NCBI RefSeq assembly: GCF_042643265.1
Contig: NZ_JBHRRZ010000003.1
Location: forward strand, 62,001 to 126,000
Source: Virgibacillus_O sediminis
GTDB taxonomy: Bacteria; Bacillota; Bacilli; Bacillales; Amphibacillaceae
DNA: 64,000 bases
Reading direction: 5' to 3'
Under the pieces are notes generated by a model. The model saw only the letters and a program-made list of their open reading frames with translations, had not been told where the DNA came from and ran no database searches. The position numbers were made by a program, and so were the translations under genes. Below, one piece after another: positions 8,372 through 16,798 of the stretch (position 1 is its first letter; every line of letters starts with the position of its first letter).

Positions 8372-8621
8372 ATTTAGAGTGAATCAATTTGAACCTAAAA
8401 GCTATGGAATACACGTTCTCTGGATTCTCGACGTATGAACCGCCGGATTGCGGTCAACGAGAGTTTCCCGCAAAATTGGCGTCATTTAAATACTTGCTTC
8501 CAGGATGATATAGCTTCGAAATAACATAATAACAGAATTGTTGAACATGTAAGTGAACCCGAAAGAAAGGCTCAGGACTAGCTGAGCAAATTGAAAGCAA
8601 TCGACGATCGGAGGGAAAACA
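8372..8621 (+). other. Long structured 5' leader of znuC, no recognised gene
   Basis: About 240 nt of untranslated leader. It holds a two-part hairpin: TCTCG (8426-8430) with CGAGA (8458-8462), and inside it ACCGC (8439-8443) with GCGGT (8450-8454). No T-run follows, so it is not a terminator. A 34-codon frame at 8404-8508 overlaps it but has no ribosome-binding site. I recognise no known riboswitch family. Confidence 0.5.
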
Positions 8622-9377
8622 ATGGCAGAACCAGTAGTTTCTATGCAGAATGTTACGTATGCGTATGAACGAAAAAATGTGTTGGAACATATAGATTTTG
8701 AATTGCCTAAGGGCGCCTTCATGGGCTTAGTTGGACCTAATGGAGGAGGGAAGACCACCCTGATTAAACTGATCCTCGGCCTAATTGAGCCGGATCGGGG
8801 AGAAGTTGAACTGCTTGGTAAGCCTCTCGGCAAATTTAAGGAATGGGATAAAATCGGCTTCGTATCCCAAAAGGCCAACTCTTTTAACAGAGGGTTTCCT
8901 GCTACGGTATACGAGGTAGTATCCATGGGACTTACCGCCAAAGTAGGTTACCTAAAGTTTTTCAAGAAGAAGCATAAAGAAAAAATTCTTCGAGCCATTA
9001 ATCAAGTAGGAATGCTTGACTATGCACATACCAATATAGGAAATCTTTCCGGCGGACAGCAGCAACGTGTGTTTATTGCCCGGTCTCTGGTGAATGATCC
9101 TGAGCTGCTCATCCTCGATGAACCTACTGTCGGTGTTGATGTGGAAAATGTCAGACGTTTTTACGACCTTCTACACCAGCTAAATGAAGAACAAGGTATC
9201 ACTCTACTCTTAGTAACCCATGATACGGGCACCATGACCGAGCACGCTACAGACATTGTCTGCCTTAACCGGACCTTGCACTTCCATGGTAAACCAGAAG
9301 AGTATTCATCACTTACGGAGAGGGATCTGTCAAAATTCTATGGACACCCGGTCCATCTAGTTACACATGAGCACTAA
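8622..9377 (+). CDS. znuC: Zinc ABC transporter ATP-binding protein ZnuC (AdcC-like)
   Basis: 251 residues with Walker A GPNGGGKTT (38-46), signature LSGGQQQR, Walker B LLILDEPT and the H-loop THDTG. It is the cytoplasmic ATPase that drives high-affinity zinc uptake. Assignment to zinc rather than manganese rests on the Zur box in its promoter and the downstream zur gene. The ATG follows GGAGGG. No binding protein ZnuA lies in this operon; it must be elsewhere, as in the Listeria zurAMR arrangement. Confidence 0.93.
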   Translation: MAEPVVSMQNVTYAYERKNVLEHIDFELPKGAFMGLVGPNGGGKTTLIKLILGLIEPDRGEVELLGKPLGKFKEWDKIGFVSQKANSFNRGFPATVYEVVSMGLTAKVGYLKFFKKKHKEKILRAINQVGMLDYAHTNIGNLSGGQQQRVFIARSLVNDPELLILDEPTVGVDVENVRRFYDLLHQLNEEQGITLLLVTHDTGTMTEHATDIVCLNRTLHFHGKPEEYSSLTERDLSKFYGHPVHLVTHEH

Positions 9378-9393
9378 TGTGGAGGAATAAACA

Positions 9394-10236
9394 ATGCTTA
9401 CAGATTTTTTAAACTATGACTTTTTACGAAATACCTTCCTGACCGGGTTGCTGATCGGTATAATCGCCCCCCTGCTGGGAACGTTTATTGTAGTACGGCG
9501 GCTCTCACTGATTGCTGACGCCTTATCACATGTTACTTTAGCAGGTATTGCATTTGGCCTGATGCTTGAAAAAAAATTCGCCATCACTACGATAACACCT
9601 TTGTATAGTGGAATGATTTTCTCTGTCATCGGTTCTGTATTGATTGAAAAGCTGCGCAGCGTCTACAAGGCTTATCAGGAGATCGCCATACCGATTATAA
9701 TGTCTGCCGGTGTTGGTCTGAGTGTTATTTTCATTTCCGTTGCCGATGGCTTTAATACCGAACTGTTCAACTACTTATTCGGTTCTGTGTCGGCCGTCAG
9801 CCGAAATGATTTTATGACCATCCTTGCTATCTCTGGGTTCATCCTGCTGGTGGTAGCTCTATTTTATAAAGAGCTTTTCACACTTTCTTTTGATGAAGAG
9901 CATGCTACGATTTCCGGGCTTCATGCTAAAAGCATCCATTTGCTGTTCATGGTGCTGACAGCACTGGTGATTGCCGCATCCATCCGAATTGTGGGAGTAC
10001 TGCTGGTATCAGCCTTAATGACATTGCCGGTTGCGGCAAGTATGCGGCTGGCAACAGGGTTCAAACAAATGATTCTGCTGTCTGTCCTATTCGGTGAAAT
10101 ATCTGTTATTATAGGCCTAGTAAGCGGATATTATCTGGATATTCCGCCGGGCGGAACCATTGTAATGGCAGCAATTGCCATATTGCTACTGTCTATTGGA
10201 ATCAAGCGTACTTCATTTAAACCAAAGAAAAACTAA
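9394..10236 (+). CDS. znuB: Zinc ABC transporter permease ZnuB (AdcB-like)
   Basis: 280 residues, a hydrophobic ABC-3 family permease with about eight membrane segments. The conserved DALSHVTLAGIA and the cytoplasmic loop DEEHATISG that contacts the ATPase are visible. It forms the channel for zinc with ZnuC. It starts 16 nt after znuC with GGAGG before the ATG, so the two are translated from one message under Zur control. Confidence 0.94.
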   Translation: MLTDFLNYDFLRNTFLTGLLIGIIAPLLGTFIVVRRLSLIADALSHVTLAGIAFGLMLEKKFAITTITPLYSGMIFSVIGSVLIEKLRSVYKAYQEIAIPIIMSAGVGLSVIFISVADGFNTELFNYLFGSVSAVSRNDFMTILAISGFILLVVALFYKELFTLSFDEEHATISGLHAKSIHLLFMVLTALVIAASIRIVGVLLVSALMTLPVAASMRLATGFKQMILLSVLFGEISVIIGLVSGYYLDIPPGGTIVMAAIAILLLSIGIKRTSFKPKKN

Positions 10237-10325
10237 TATAACGCATATATATAAAGGAAACAACTGATCTGACTCAGAATAATTCCTTCCATTTTCTATC
10301 ATGAAATTAAAGTGAGGGATAAGAA

Positions 10326-10742
10326 ATGAATATAAACGAAGCAATGGAAGTTTTAAAGACGAAAGGATATAAGGCCACTGGCAAGCGTAAAGATATCCTC
10401 ATCTACTTCGAGGAAGCAGACGGCTACAGGACTGCCAAAGACTTGATTCAGCATTTAGAGGCAGTTCATGAAGCGATCAGCTTCGATACAGTCTACCGCA
10501 ATCTGCATTTATATAACGAAGTGGGTATTTTGGAGACAACTGAGTTAAATGGAGAGAAGCATTTCCGGATGAACTGCACTCACCGCCACCACCATCATTT
10601 TATTTGTAATGTTTGTGGAAAGACAAAGGAGATTGATCTTTGTCCCATGGATGAATTAAGAAATGCATTGGCCGATTACGCCATAGAGGATCATAAATTT
10701 GAAATATATGGTCTTTGTCCTGTCTGTAAAACAACAGCTTAA
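10326..10742 (+). CDS. zur: Zinc uptake regulator Zur (Fur family)
   Basis: 138 residues with an N-terminal winged helix (about 1-80) and a C-terminal dimer domain. The histidine-rich THRHHHHF segment and two CxxC pairs (CNVC near residue 95, CPVC near 133) give the regulatory and structural zinc sites. Zn-Zur represses zinc uptake genes. The gene follows znuB after 89 nt and should be autoregulated through the promoter box at 8352. Family members Fur and PerR are alternatives; operon context favours Zur. GTGAGGG precedes the ATG. Confidence 0.9.
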   Translation: MNINEAMEVLKTKGYKATGKRKDILIYFEEADGYRTAKDLIQHLEAVHEAISFDTVYRNLHLYNEVGILETTELNGEKHFRMNCTHRHHHHFICNVCGKTKEIDLCPMDELRNALADYAIEDHKFEIYGLCPVCKTTA

Positions 10743-10748
10743 TCTTGA

Positions 10749-10790
10749 AAAAAGGGAAATGCCGGTATGTTTCGGCACTTCCCTTTTTAT
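10749..10790 (+). terminator. Terminator of the znuCB-zur operon
   Basis: Plus strand AAAGGGAA(A)TGCCG paired with CGGCA(C)TTCCCTTT and followed by TTTTTAT, 9 nt after the zur stop. Confidence 0.9.
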
Positions 10791-10858
10791 TGAGCAAAAT
10801 GGTTTAAACCTCCGCTGGATGGGCATACCATCTCCACTAGGCAATATCTAATCTTTCG

Positions 10859-11662
10859 TTATCCGAAAATCTCCTTAATTATTTTGGATTCTTCGTGATC
10901 CAACATGTTTTTCTGGATTACTTCGTCCACTGGTTTGTTCAGGAGATTCTTCAGCTCCTTGGCTTGATCTGCTTCACCGACTACATATATTTTTTCCCAT
11001 TCATTCTCTTTCGCCCGCTTATCCAATTTAGGAGCGATTTTTTTATACCAGCGATGCTTGTTTTCCTCGAACCTGTCACGGAAGTTATCTACCTGCAGGT
11101 TGGTAGACCCTTTACCAGTGGTGCCCAAGCCATCACGAGGACCCAGCTTCTCGCGCCAGTCCTCTGTATCCAGATCGAGCTCATAGGAGATGGTTCCTTC
11201 TATCTCATTCAAATAGGCGTCGATTACTTTTATTTCATTCTGCTGCACCAGGATGATTCCGGCTTTTGGATAGCGTTCCGACAATTTGCTCAACTGGTCT
11301 AGTACTGGGGTTTCCTCCCAGTAAAATTCTGTCTCTAAAGGCATTTGAACACGGTCGGCGAACCAGACCTCCTCATCGGCAGTAGCAAAAAGTACAATGC
11401 CCTTTTTGAAGTTTTGTTCATTTCCTCTAACGAATTTTTCCACCTTCTGTTTCACCTGCTGGTAATTTTTCAGTTCTTCCTTGTCCCCATCTTCTTCCAT
11501 ATATTGTTCAAAATTTTTCAGTCCGTTTTTAAGGTGGATTTTCCATTCTCCACCCTGCTGGTCAGGGTCGGAAGGATCGGTATTCAAGTACATGGAAAAT
11601 ACCTTGTTTGCTCCTTCTTTTCTTATTTTGCGCAATTTCTCCAGTTCTTTATTTAAATCCAT
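10859..11662 (-). CDS. Predicted aeRF1-type (VLRF1/baeRF family) release-factor-like protein
   Basis: 267 residues, soluble, no signal peptide. The opening LRKIRKEGANKVFSMYLNTD, a middle segment with ATADEEVWFADRVQMPL, and a C-terminal EWEKIYVVGEADQAKELKN region match, as far as I can judge by eye, the bacterial archaeo-eukaryotic release-factor-like family often named VLRF1. Family members are predicted to bind the ribosomal A site; I know of no proven role for the Bacillus type. The segment RDGLGTTGKGSTNLQ is glycine-rich and may be a loop. Start at the ATG at 11662 after GAGAGGAG. Transcribed alone, convergent with zur. Confidence 0.6.
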   Translation of the reverse strand: MDLNKELEKLRKIRKEGANKVFSMYLNTDPSDPDQQGGEWKIHLKNGLKNFEQYMEEDGDKEELKNYQQVKQKVEKFVRGNEQNFKKGIVLFATADEEVWFADRVQMPLETEFYWEETPVLDQLSKLSERYPKAGIILVQQNEIKVIDAYLNEIEGTISYELDLDTEDWREKLGPRDGLGTTGKGSTNLQVDNFRDRFEENKHRWYKKIAPKLDKRAKENEWEKIYVVGEADQAKELKNLLNKPVDEVIQKNMLDHEESKIIKEIFG

Positions 11663-11769
11663 ACTCGAATGCACTCCTCTCACAGTAAATAATTACTATT
11701 GCTTAGTAATGTTTATCCTCTAATTTCTTTGAATAAACATGATGGAGGAATGCATAGATATTTATCAAG

Positions 11770-11805
11770 ATATAAAAACAGACGGCAGAACTAACTGCCA
11801 TCTGT
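11770..11805 (-). terminator. Terminator after the BCCT transporter gene
   Basis: Minus strand 11-bp stem ACAGATGGCAG/CTGCCGTCTGT (one mismatch), loop TTAGTT, then TTTTTAT. It starts four bases beyond the stop codon. Confidence 0.88.
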
Positions 11806-11808
11806 CAA

Positions 11809-13305
11809 CTATTTCTTCACTTTATAATCCCTTTTTATTACCTTTATAATGGATACGACCATCAACAGCAAGATGACTGTGAACGGAAGTGCAGAGGTCA
11901 ATGATGCGGTCTGCAATGCTTCCAACCCTCCAGCAAACAGCAGGACGATGGCAATAGCGGCTATCAGCGTACCCCATACCATCTTTGTAAACAATGATGG
12001 ATTCAAGCTTCCCTTCGAGGTCATACTTCCCAATATATAGGTTGCTGAATCAGCAGATGTCACCAAAAATGTAAAGATCAGCATAATAGATAGTATGGAC
12101 ATTACATTGGTCAGCGGCAAGGTTGCAAAGGTTTCGAACAGAGCAACAGTCACATCCACGTTAACTGCTTCAGCAATTTGCGTCCCGTTGTTGAGATCAC
12201 TGTATAGCGCCGTTCCGCCGAACACCGCAATCCATAGGCAGGCAATAGCCGGAGGAACGATAAGAACCCCGAAAACGAACTCACGAATGGTTCTCCCCCG
12301 CGACACTCGCGCAACAAAGGCGCCTACAAATGGCGACCAGGCAATGGCCCAGGCCCAATAGAAAATGGTCCAGTCGTACACCCATTCCCCTCCACTGTAC
12401 GGTGTCAGCCTCAGGCTATATTCAATAAACCCAGTCATGTAGTCACCTAAACCGAGTACGAAGGTATTTAATATAAATACAGTCGGACCGGCGATGAAAA
12501 CAAAGAGCATCAACAGTAAAGCAACACCCAGATTGATATTGCTCAACCATTTGATTCCTTTATTCAGGCCTGTACTGGATGACAGCATATAGGCTACCAG
12601 CATAATAGCTGCAATCACTAATTGAACCCAAATGTTATTAGGAATACCTTCAAAAACAGAGGTCAATCCACCATTCATTTGAATAAATCCTAAGCCAAGC
12701 GATGTTGCAACCCCCATGACAGTAGCAATTACTGCCAACGAGTCGATCGTATTGGCTACTCCTTTGTTCTTGCCGACAATTGGCTGAATGGCTACAGATA
12801 CCAGTCCTTTTTCATCTTTCCTGAACTGCAGATAGGCAATCACCAATCCGACTATTGCAAATACGGACCATTGGCTGATTCCCCAGTGGAAAAAGGAATA
12901 TGCCATGGCTTCTCTTGCCGCCTCTTCTGTCTGCCCTTCCAAAAAAGGAAAAGGAGGGGTGAAATAATGACTCATCGGTTCAGCAACCCCCCAGAAGACG
13001 AGGGAAATCCCGAAGCCGGCTGAGAAAAGCATTCCTATCCATGTAAAAAACGGAAATTCTGGATGGGAATCATGTGGACCAAGTTTCATTTTCCCATACT
13101 TGGTAATAGAGATGCCAAAGAGAAAAATAATGATAGCAAATACCGCTAGTAAATAGAACCAGCCAAAATTTACGGTGGTGAAATCAAATAACTGGCTGGC
13201 GACTGCTCCAAATTGTTCCGGCATAAAAGTGCCAATTAGAACAAGTAACAGTACAATTATAGAAGATACATAAAATACCGGGTTCTTGTATGCGTTCTTA
13301 TTCAT
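11809..13305 (-). CDS. BCCT-family compatible-solute transporter (OpuD/BetL-like)
   Basis: 498 residues, twelve predicted membrane segments. Family signatures include FWGVAEPMSHY near residue 105 and WAWAIAWSPFVGAFVARVSR near residue 317. BCCT carriers take up glycine betaine or related solutes with sodium or protons. The N and C termini are short. A GAAAGGAAG site precedes the ATG, and a sigma-B-type promoter lies 70 bp upstream, which agrees with osmotic or general stress control as known for opuE and opuD of B. subtilis. The exact substrate (betaine, choline, carnitine) cannot be read from the sequence. Confidence 0.92.
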   Translation of the reverse strand: MNKNAYKNPVFYVSSIIVLLLVLIGTFMPEQFGAVASQLFDFTTVNFGWFYLLAVFAIIIFLFGISITKYGKMKLGPHDSHPEFPFFTWIGMLFSAGFGISLVFWGVAEPMSHYFTPPFPFLEGQTEEAAREAMAYSFFHWGISQWSVFAIVGLVIAYLQFRKDEKGLVSVAIQPIVGKNKGVANTIDSLAVIATVMGVATSLGLGFIQMNGGLTSVFEGIPNNIWVQLVIAAIMLVAYMLSSSTGLNKGIKWLSNINLGVALLLMLFVFIAGPTVFILNTFVLGLGDYMTGFIEYSLRLTPYSGGEWVYDWTIFYWAWAIAWSPFVGAFVARVSRGRTIREFVFGVLIVPPAIACLWIAVFGGTALYSDLNNGTQIAEAVNVDVTVALFETFATLPLTNVMSILSIMLIFTFLVTSADSATYILGSMTSKGSLNPSLFTKMVWGTLIAAIAIVLLFAGGLEALQTASLTSALPFTVILLLMVVSIIKVIKRDYKVKK

Positions 13306-13375
13306 AATGCTTCCTTTCTATATATGTATTTTTTTATGCTGAGAAAGGGCCAGCGGGTAAACTGCACTCCATACT

Positions 13376-13400
13376 ATACCCGTTTGGCCATTAACTAAAC
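13376..13400 (-). promoter_or_regulatory. Sigma-B-type promoter of the BCCT transporter gene
   Basis: Minus strand GTTTAG (13400-13395), 13-nt spacer, GGGTAT (13381-13376), against the sigma-B consensus GTTTAA-N12/14-GGGTAT. It lies 71 bp before the start codon. Confidence 0.75.
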
Positions 13401-13492
13401 CATATTGATAAAACTTTCACTCTGTATTCGAATATTTTCTAAAGAGAATCGTTTTCAAATTAAGTGAATTTTGAATCCGTAACATATTTTAC

Positions 13493-13530
13493 CACTAAAA
13501 AATAGGCCTTGCAAAGTGCAGGGCCTATTT
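13493..13530 (-). terminator. Terminator of the aceBA operon
   Basis: Minus strand AAATAGGCCCTGCA/TGCAAGGCCTATTT, a 14-bp stem with one mismatch and a 3-nt loop, followed by TTTTTTAG. It lies 58 nt past the aceA stop. Confidence 0.9.
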
Positions 13531-13588
13531 ACGGCTAGTCATGGGCGGCGTATCCATTGTAATGCGGTGGACTGTTTGCTAAGCTGTA

Positions 13589-14866
13589 TTATTTAATGAA
13601 TTGTGCTTCCTCTGTGGATCCTCTCAAAGCACCGGTGGAAGATGTTCCTCCGGAAATAACTTGAGCCACTTCATCAAAATAGCCGGTCCCAACTTCTCTT
13701 TGGTGACGTGTTGCTGTATACCCATACTTTTCACTGGAGAATTCCCCTTGCTGCAATTCCGAATATGCAGCCATTCCTTCCTCCTTATATTTCCGTGCGA
13801 GTTCGAACATGCTGTGATTCAGTGCATGGAAACCAGCTAGTGTGACAAATTGGAATTTATAGCCCATTCTCCCCAGTTCTTTCTGAAAACCAGCTATTTC
13901 TTCATCAGACAATTTCTTTTTCCAATTAAATGATGGAGAACAATTATAGGCCAAAAGCTTGTTTGGATACTTTTCTCTAATGGCCTCCGCAAATTTTTGT
14001 GCTTCTTCCAGGTTTGGCTCGGATGTTTCGCACCAAATAAGATCGGCATATGGAGCATACGCCAGCCCACGGGAAATTGCCTGGTCAATCCCCGCCTCAG
14101 TTTTAAAGAATCCTTCAGCTGTTCGTTCTCCTGTAATGAAGGCTTCGTCATACGGATCTACATCACTTGTAATCATGTCTGCTGCATTGGCATCGGTCCT
14201 GGCTATAATGATGGTAGGCGTTCCCATCACATCAGCAGCAAACCGTGCAGCAATTAGGTTTCTTACTGCAGTTTGAGTCGGGAGCAATACCTTTCCTCCC
14301 AAATGGCCACACTTTTTCTCTGATGACAATTGATCTTCAAAATGTACTGCTGCTGCGCCGGCTTCTATCATCCCTTTCATCAGTTCAAATACATTAAGCT
14401 GCCCACCGAATCCTGCTTCGGCGTCCGCCACAATCGGTGCATACCAGTCAATTTCCTCATCTCCCTCTGAATAATGTATCTGGTCAGCCCGTTGTAATGC
14501 CTGATTGATACGTTTTACCACACTTGGAACACTATTCGCAGGGTACAGGCTCTGGTCCGGATACATATGCCCTGACAGATTGGCATCCGCCGCGACTTGC
14601 CAGCCGCTCAAATAAATAGCCTTCAACCCTGCTTTTACTTGTTGCACCGCTTGGTTGCCTGTCAAGGCTCCCAACGCATGAACATAATCATTTTTGTGGA
14701 TAAGATTCCAAAGTTTGTCGGCTCCTTTGGAAGCCAATGTATACTCGATATCCATGGAACCTCTAAGCCTAATGACTTCCTCTGCTGTATATGGCCGTTC
14801 GATGCCCATCCAGCGGCTATTGCTTTCCCATTCTCTGTTCAGATTTTCCGCCCGTTTTGTTGTCAT
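13589..14866 (-). CDS. aceA: Isocitrate lyase
   Basis: 425 residues. The catalytic KKCGHLGGK motif is at about residues 184-192, with the substrate-binding AGFGGQLNVFELM segment before it and NCSPSFNW later. It splits isocitrate to succinate and glyoxylate, the first step of the glyoxylate shunt, needed for growth on acetate or fatty acids. The ATG shares its A with the last base of the aceB stop (TAATG), so translation is coupled. In this window it complements the fad operon and the acetate-type symporter. Confidence 0.97.
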   Translation of the reverse strand: MTTKRAENLNREWESNSRWMGIERPYTAEEVIRLRGSMDIEYTLASKGADKLWNLIHKNDYVHALGALTGNQAVQQVKAGLKAIYLSGWQVAADANLSGHMYPDQSLYPANSVPSVVKRINQALQRADQIHYSEGDEEIDWYAPIVADAEAGFGGQLNVFELMKGMIEAGAAAVHFEDQLSSEKKCGHLGGKVLLPTQTAVRNLIAARFAADVMGTPTIIIARTDANAADMITSDVDPYDEAFITGERTAEGFFKTEAGIDQAISRGLAYAPYADLIWCETSEPNLEEAQKFAEAIREKYPNKLLAYNCSPSFNWKKKLSDEEIAGFQKELGRMGYKFQFVTLAGFHALNHSMFELARKYKEEGMAAYSELQQGEFSSEKYGYTATRHQREVGTGYFDEVAQVISGGTSSTGALRGSTEEAQFIK

Positions 14867-16464
14867 TATTGATTTCCCCCTTCTATTAATCTGCCATATG
14901 CCGGCAGTGTAAGAAATTCTTCAAACTCATCCCGCTGTATCAATTGGCTGAACAGCTCCGCCGCTAGTTCAAAGTTCCCTTCATTGAAAGCATCATCTCC
15001 CAGCTGGTATCTAAGACTTTCCATTTCTTCTGATTGTATTTGTTCAACCATTTCGTATGTGACTTTTCTTCCATCCTCCATCATCGCCTTTGGATGACGG
15101 ATCCATTGCCAAACCTGTGCCCGAGAAATTTCAGCAGTGGCAGCATCTTCCATTAGATGGTTGATAGGTGCTGCACCTCTTCCAGAGAGCCATGCAGCAA
15201 TGTATTGGATTCCTACATTGATATTAGTCCGCAGTCCATTCTCTGTAATGCTGCCTGCTGGGACCTCCAGCAAGTCCTCTCTATTAACTAGGACATCCTC
15301 ACGCTTCCTATGAATTTGGTTGGCCCCTGTCATGCCAGCATCAAAAATGCCCTTAACAAAACCGACCATTCCCGGATGAGCTACCCATGTTCCATCATGG
15401 CCATCTCTCACTTCTCTTTCTTTATCAGCCTGTACTTTATTGAAGGCTTTTCTGTTCTTCTGCTCGTCATTTTTTACTGGAATTTGTGCAGCCATTCCTC
15501 CAATAGCTGGTGCATTCCTCTGATGGCAGGTCTTTATCGCCAAAAGGGAATAAGCTCTCATAAATGGGACCTCCATCGTTAGTTCGGATCGATCCGGAAG
15601 AAGAATGGCAGGGTCTTTATGGAATTTTTTAAGGTAACTGAAAATATAATCCCATCTTCCACAGTTCAGCCCTGCGGAATGCTCCCTCAATTCATAAAGT
15701 ATTTCATCCATTTCAAACACGGCTGTTATTGTCTCAATTAATACAGTTGCCTTAATGGTTCCTTGAGGTATTCCCAATTCGTTCTGAGCGAAGACGAACA
15801 CTTCATTCCATAGCCTAGCTTCCAAATGATTTTCCAGCTTGGGAAGATAGAAATATGGCCCTGATCCCCTGCTTATCAGTTCTTTTGCGTTATGATAAAA
15901 GTAAAGGCCGAAATCTATCAGGCTTCCAGAGGCAGGTTCTCCATCAAACTGAAGATGTTGTTCGTCCAAATGCCACCCTCTAGGCCTGACAATCAGCACT
16001 GCTGTCCTCTCGTTCAAATGGTATTGCTTTCCATTGGGCGATTGGAAATCAATACTTCTGCGTATAGCATCCCTCAGGTTAATTTGACCGTTCATCACAT
16101 TCTCCCAGGTTGGCGAGGTGGCATCCTCAAAGTCGGCCATAAAACACTTGGCGCCTGAATTCAATGCATTTATAACCATCTTTCGATCAACAGGGCCGGT
16201 AATTTCCACCCTTCTATCTTGCAAGTCCTTGGGGAGCTGTTCAATTTTCCACTCCCCTTCACGAATCCATTTGGTCGCCTTTTGAAAATCGGGTTTTTCT
16301 CCTGCATCAAACTTGCTTTGAATCTCCTTTCTCTGTTGTAGTAGCTCTTTGCGGCGCTGATTGAAATGTTGATGCAGTTTCTGTAAGAAATTCATGGCTC
16401 CCGGTGTCAGAATCCCTTCGAATTGTTTATTCTCACCTATTGTTTCTGTTGCTTTTACCAACAT
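14866..16464 (-). CDS. aceB: Malate synthase A
   Basis: 532 residues, the length of the short malate synthase A class. Family motifs: TVLIETI, LNCGRWDYIFSYLKK (near residue 270) and VQADKEREVRDGHDGTW. It condenses glyoxylate with acetyl-CoA to malate. First gene of aceBA. GGGGGG lies 10 nt before the ATG. A perfect 20-bp palindrome 43 bp upstream is a likely operator. Confidence 0.97.
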   Translation of the reverse strand: MLVKATETIGENKQFEGILTPGAMNFLQKLHQHFNQRRKELLQQRKEIQSKFDAGEKPDFQKATKWIREGEWKIEQLPKDLQDRRVEITGPVDRKMVINALNSGAKCFMADFEDATSPTWENVMNGQINLRDAIRRSIDFQSPNGKQYHLNERTAVLIVRPRGWHLDEQHLQFDGEPASGSLIDFGLYFYHNAKELISRGSGPYFYLPKLENHLEARLWNEVFVFAQNELGIPQGTIKATVLIETITAVFEMDEILYELREHSAGLNCGRWDYIFSYLKKFHKDPAILLPDRSELTMEVPFMRAYSLLAIKTCHQRNAPAIGGMAAQIPVKNDEQKNRKAFNKVQADKEREVRDGHDGTWVAHPGMVGFVKGIFDAGMTGANQIHRKREDVLVNREDLLEVPAGSITENGLRTNINVGIQYIAAWLSGRGAAPINHLMEDAATAEISRAQVWQWIRHPKAMMEDGRKVTYEMVEQIQSEEMESLRYQLGDDAFNEGNFELAAELFSQLIQRDEFEEFLTLPAYGRLIEGGNQ

Positions 16465-16506
16465 GGCATAGCCCCCCTATTGTTGTAGTACATATTAAAT
16501 AAAATA

Positions 16507-16526
16507 ATATTGTTATATAACAATAT
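16507..16526. promoter_or_regulatory. Perfect 20-bp palindrome, likely operator of aceBA
   Basis: ATATTGTTATATAACAATAT reads the same on both strands. It lies between the zinc-ribbon gene and aceB, 43 bp before the aceB start, and sits between a possible TTTATA -35 and TATTAT -10 on the minus strand. The half-site TGTTATA recurs upstream of the zinc-ribbon gene (see findings). The binding regulator is unknown. Confidence 0.55.
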
Positions 16527-16537
16527 CTATAAAAAAA

Positions 16538-16645
16538 TTAATCTTCCTTTTTGGACAGGCAGTAATCACAGACAAGTGTATAGCTTTCCGGTTGGATGCC
16601 TGTGCCGCATTCTGGACATTGGACCGCTTCTTTTGTAGAATCCAT
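16538..16645 (-). CDS. 35-residue zinc-ribbon protein (YhfH-like)
   Basis: A tiny gene with an excellent GGAGGG site 6 nt before its ATG. The protein has two cysteine pairs, CPEC at residues 10-13 and CDYC at 26-29, spaced like a zinc ribbon, with ESYTLVCDYC between. The layout C-x2-CG...I..ESY..xC-x2-C resembles YhfH-family proteins of Bacillus, whose function is unknown to me. It is transcribed toward aceB with a palindrome between, so it may be a separate unit or the first gene of the aceBA message. Confidence 0.72.
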   Translation of the reverse strand: MDSTKEAVQCPECGTGIQPESYTLVCDYCLSKKED

Positions 16646-16798
16646 TTCTTTCCCTCCTTTATTGTATAACAGTTTTGTATTTATCCTTTTGTTATAATAC
16701 AGTTTATCTAACTCATCCGAAAATTACAACCCTTTTTTTAAAATTTTTTTAAAGTGATATGATAGAATAGATGAACTGTTGTAAAGAGGGTGACCAAC

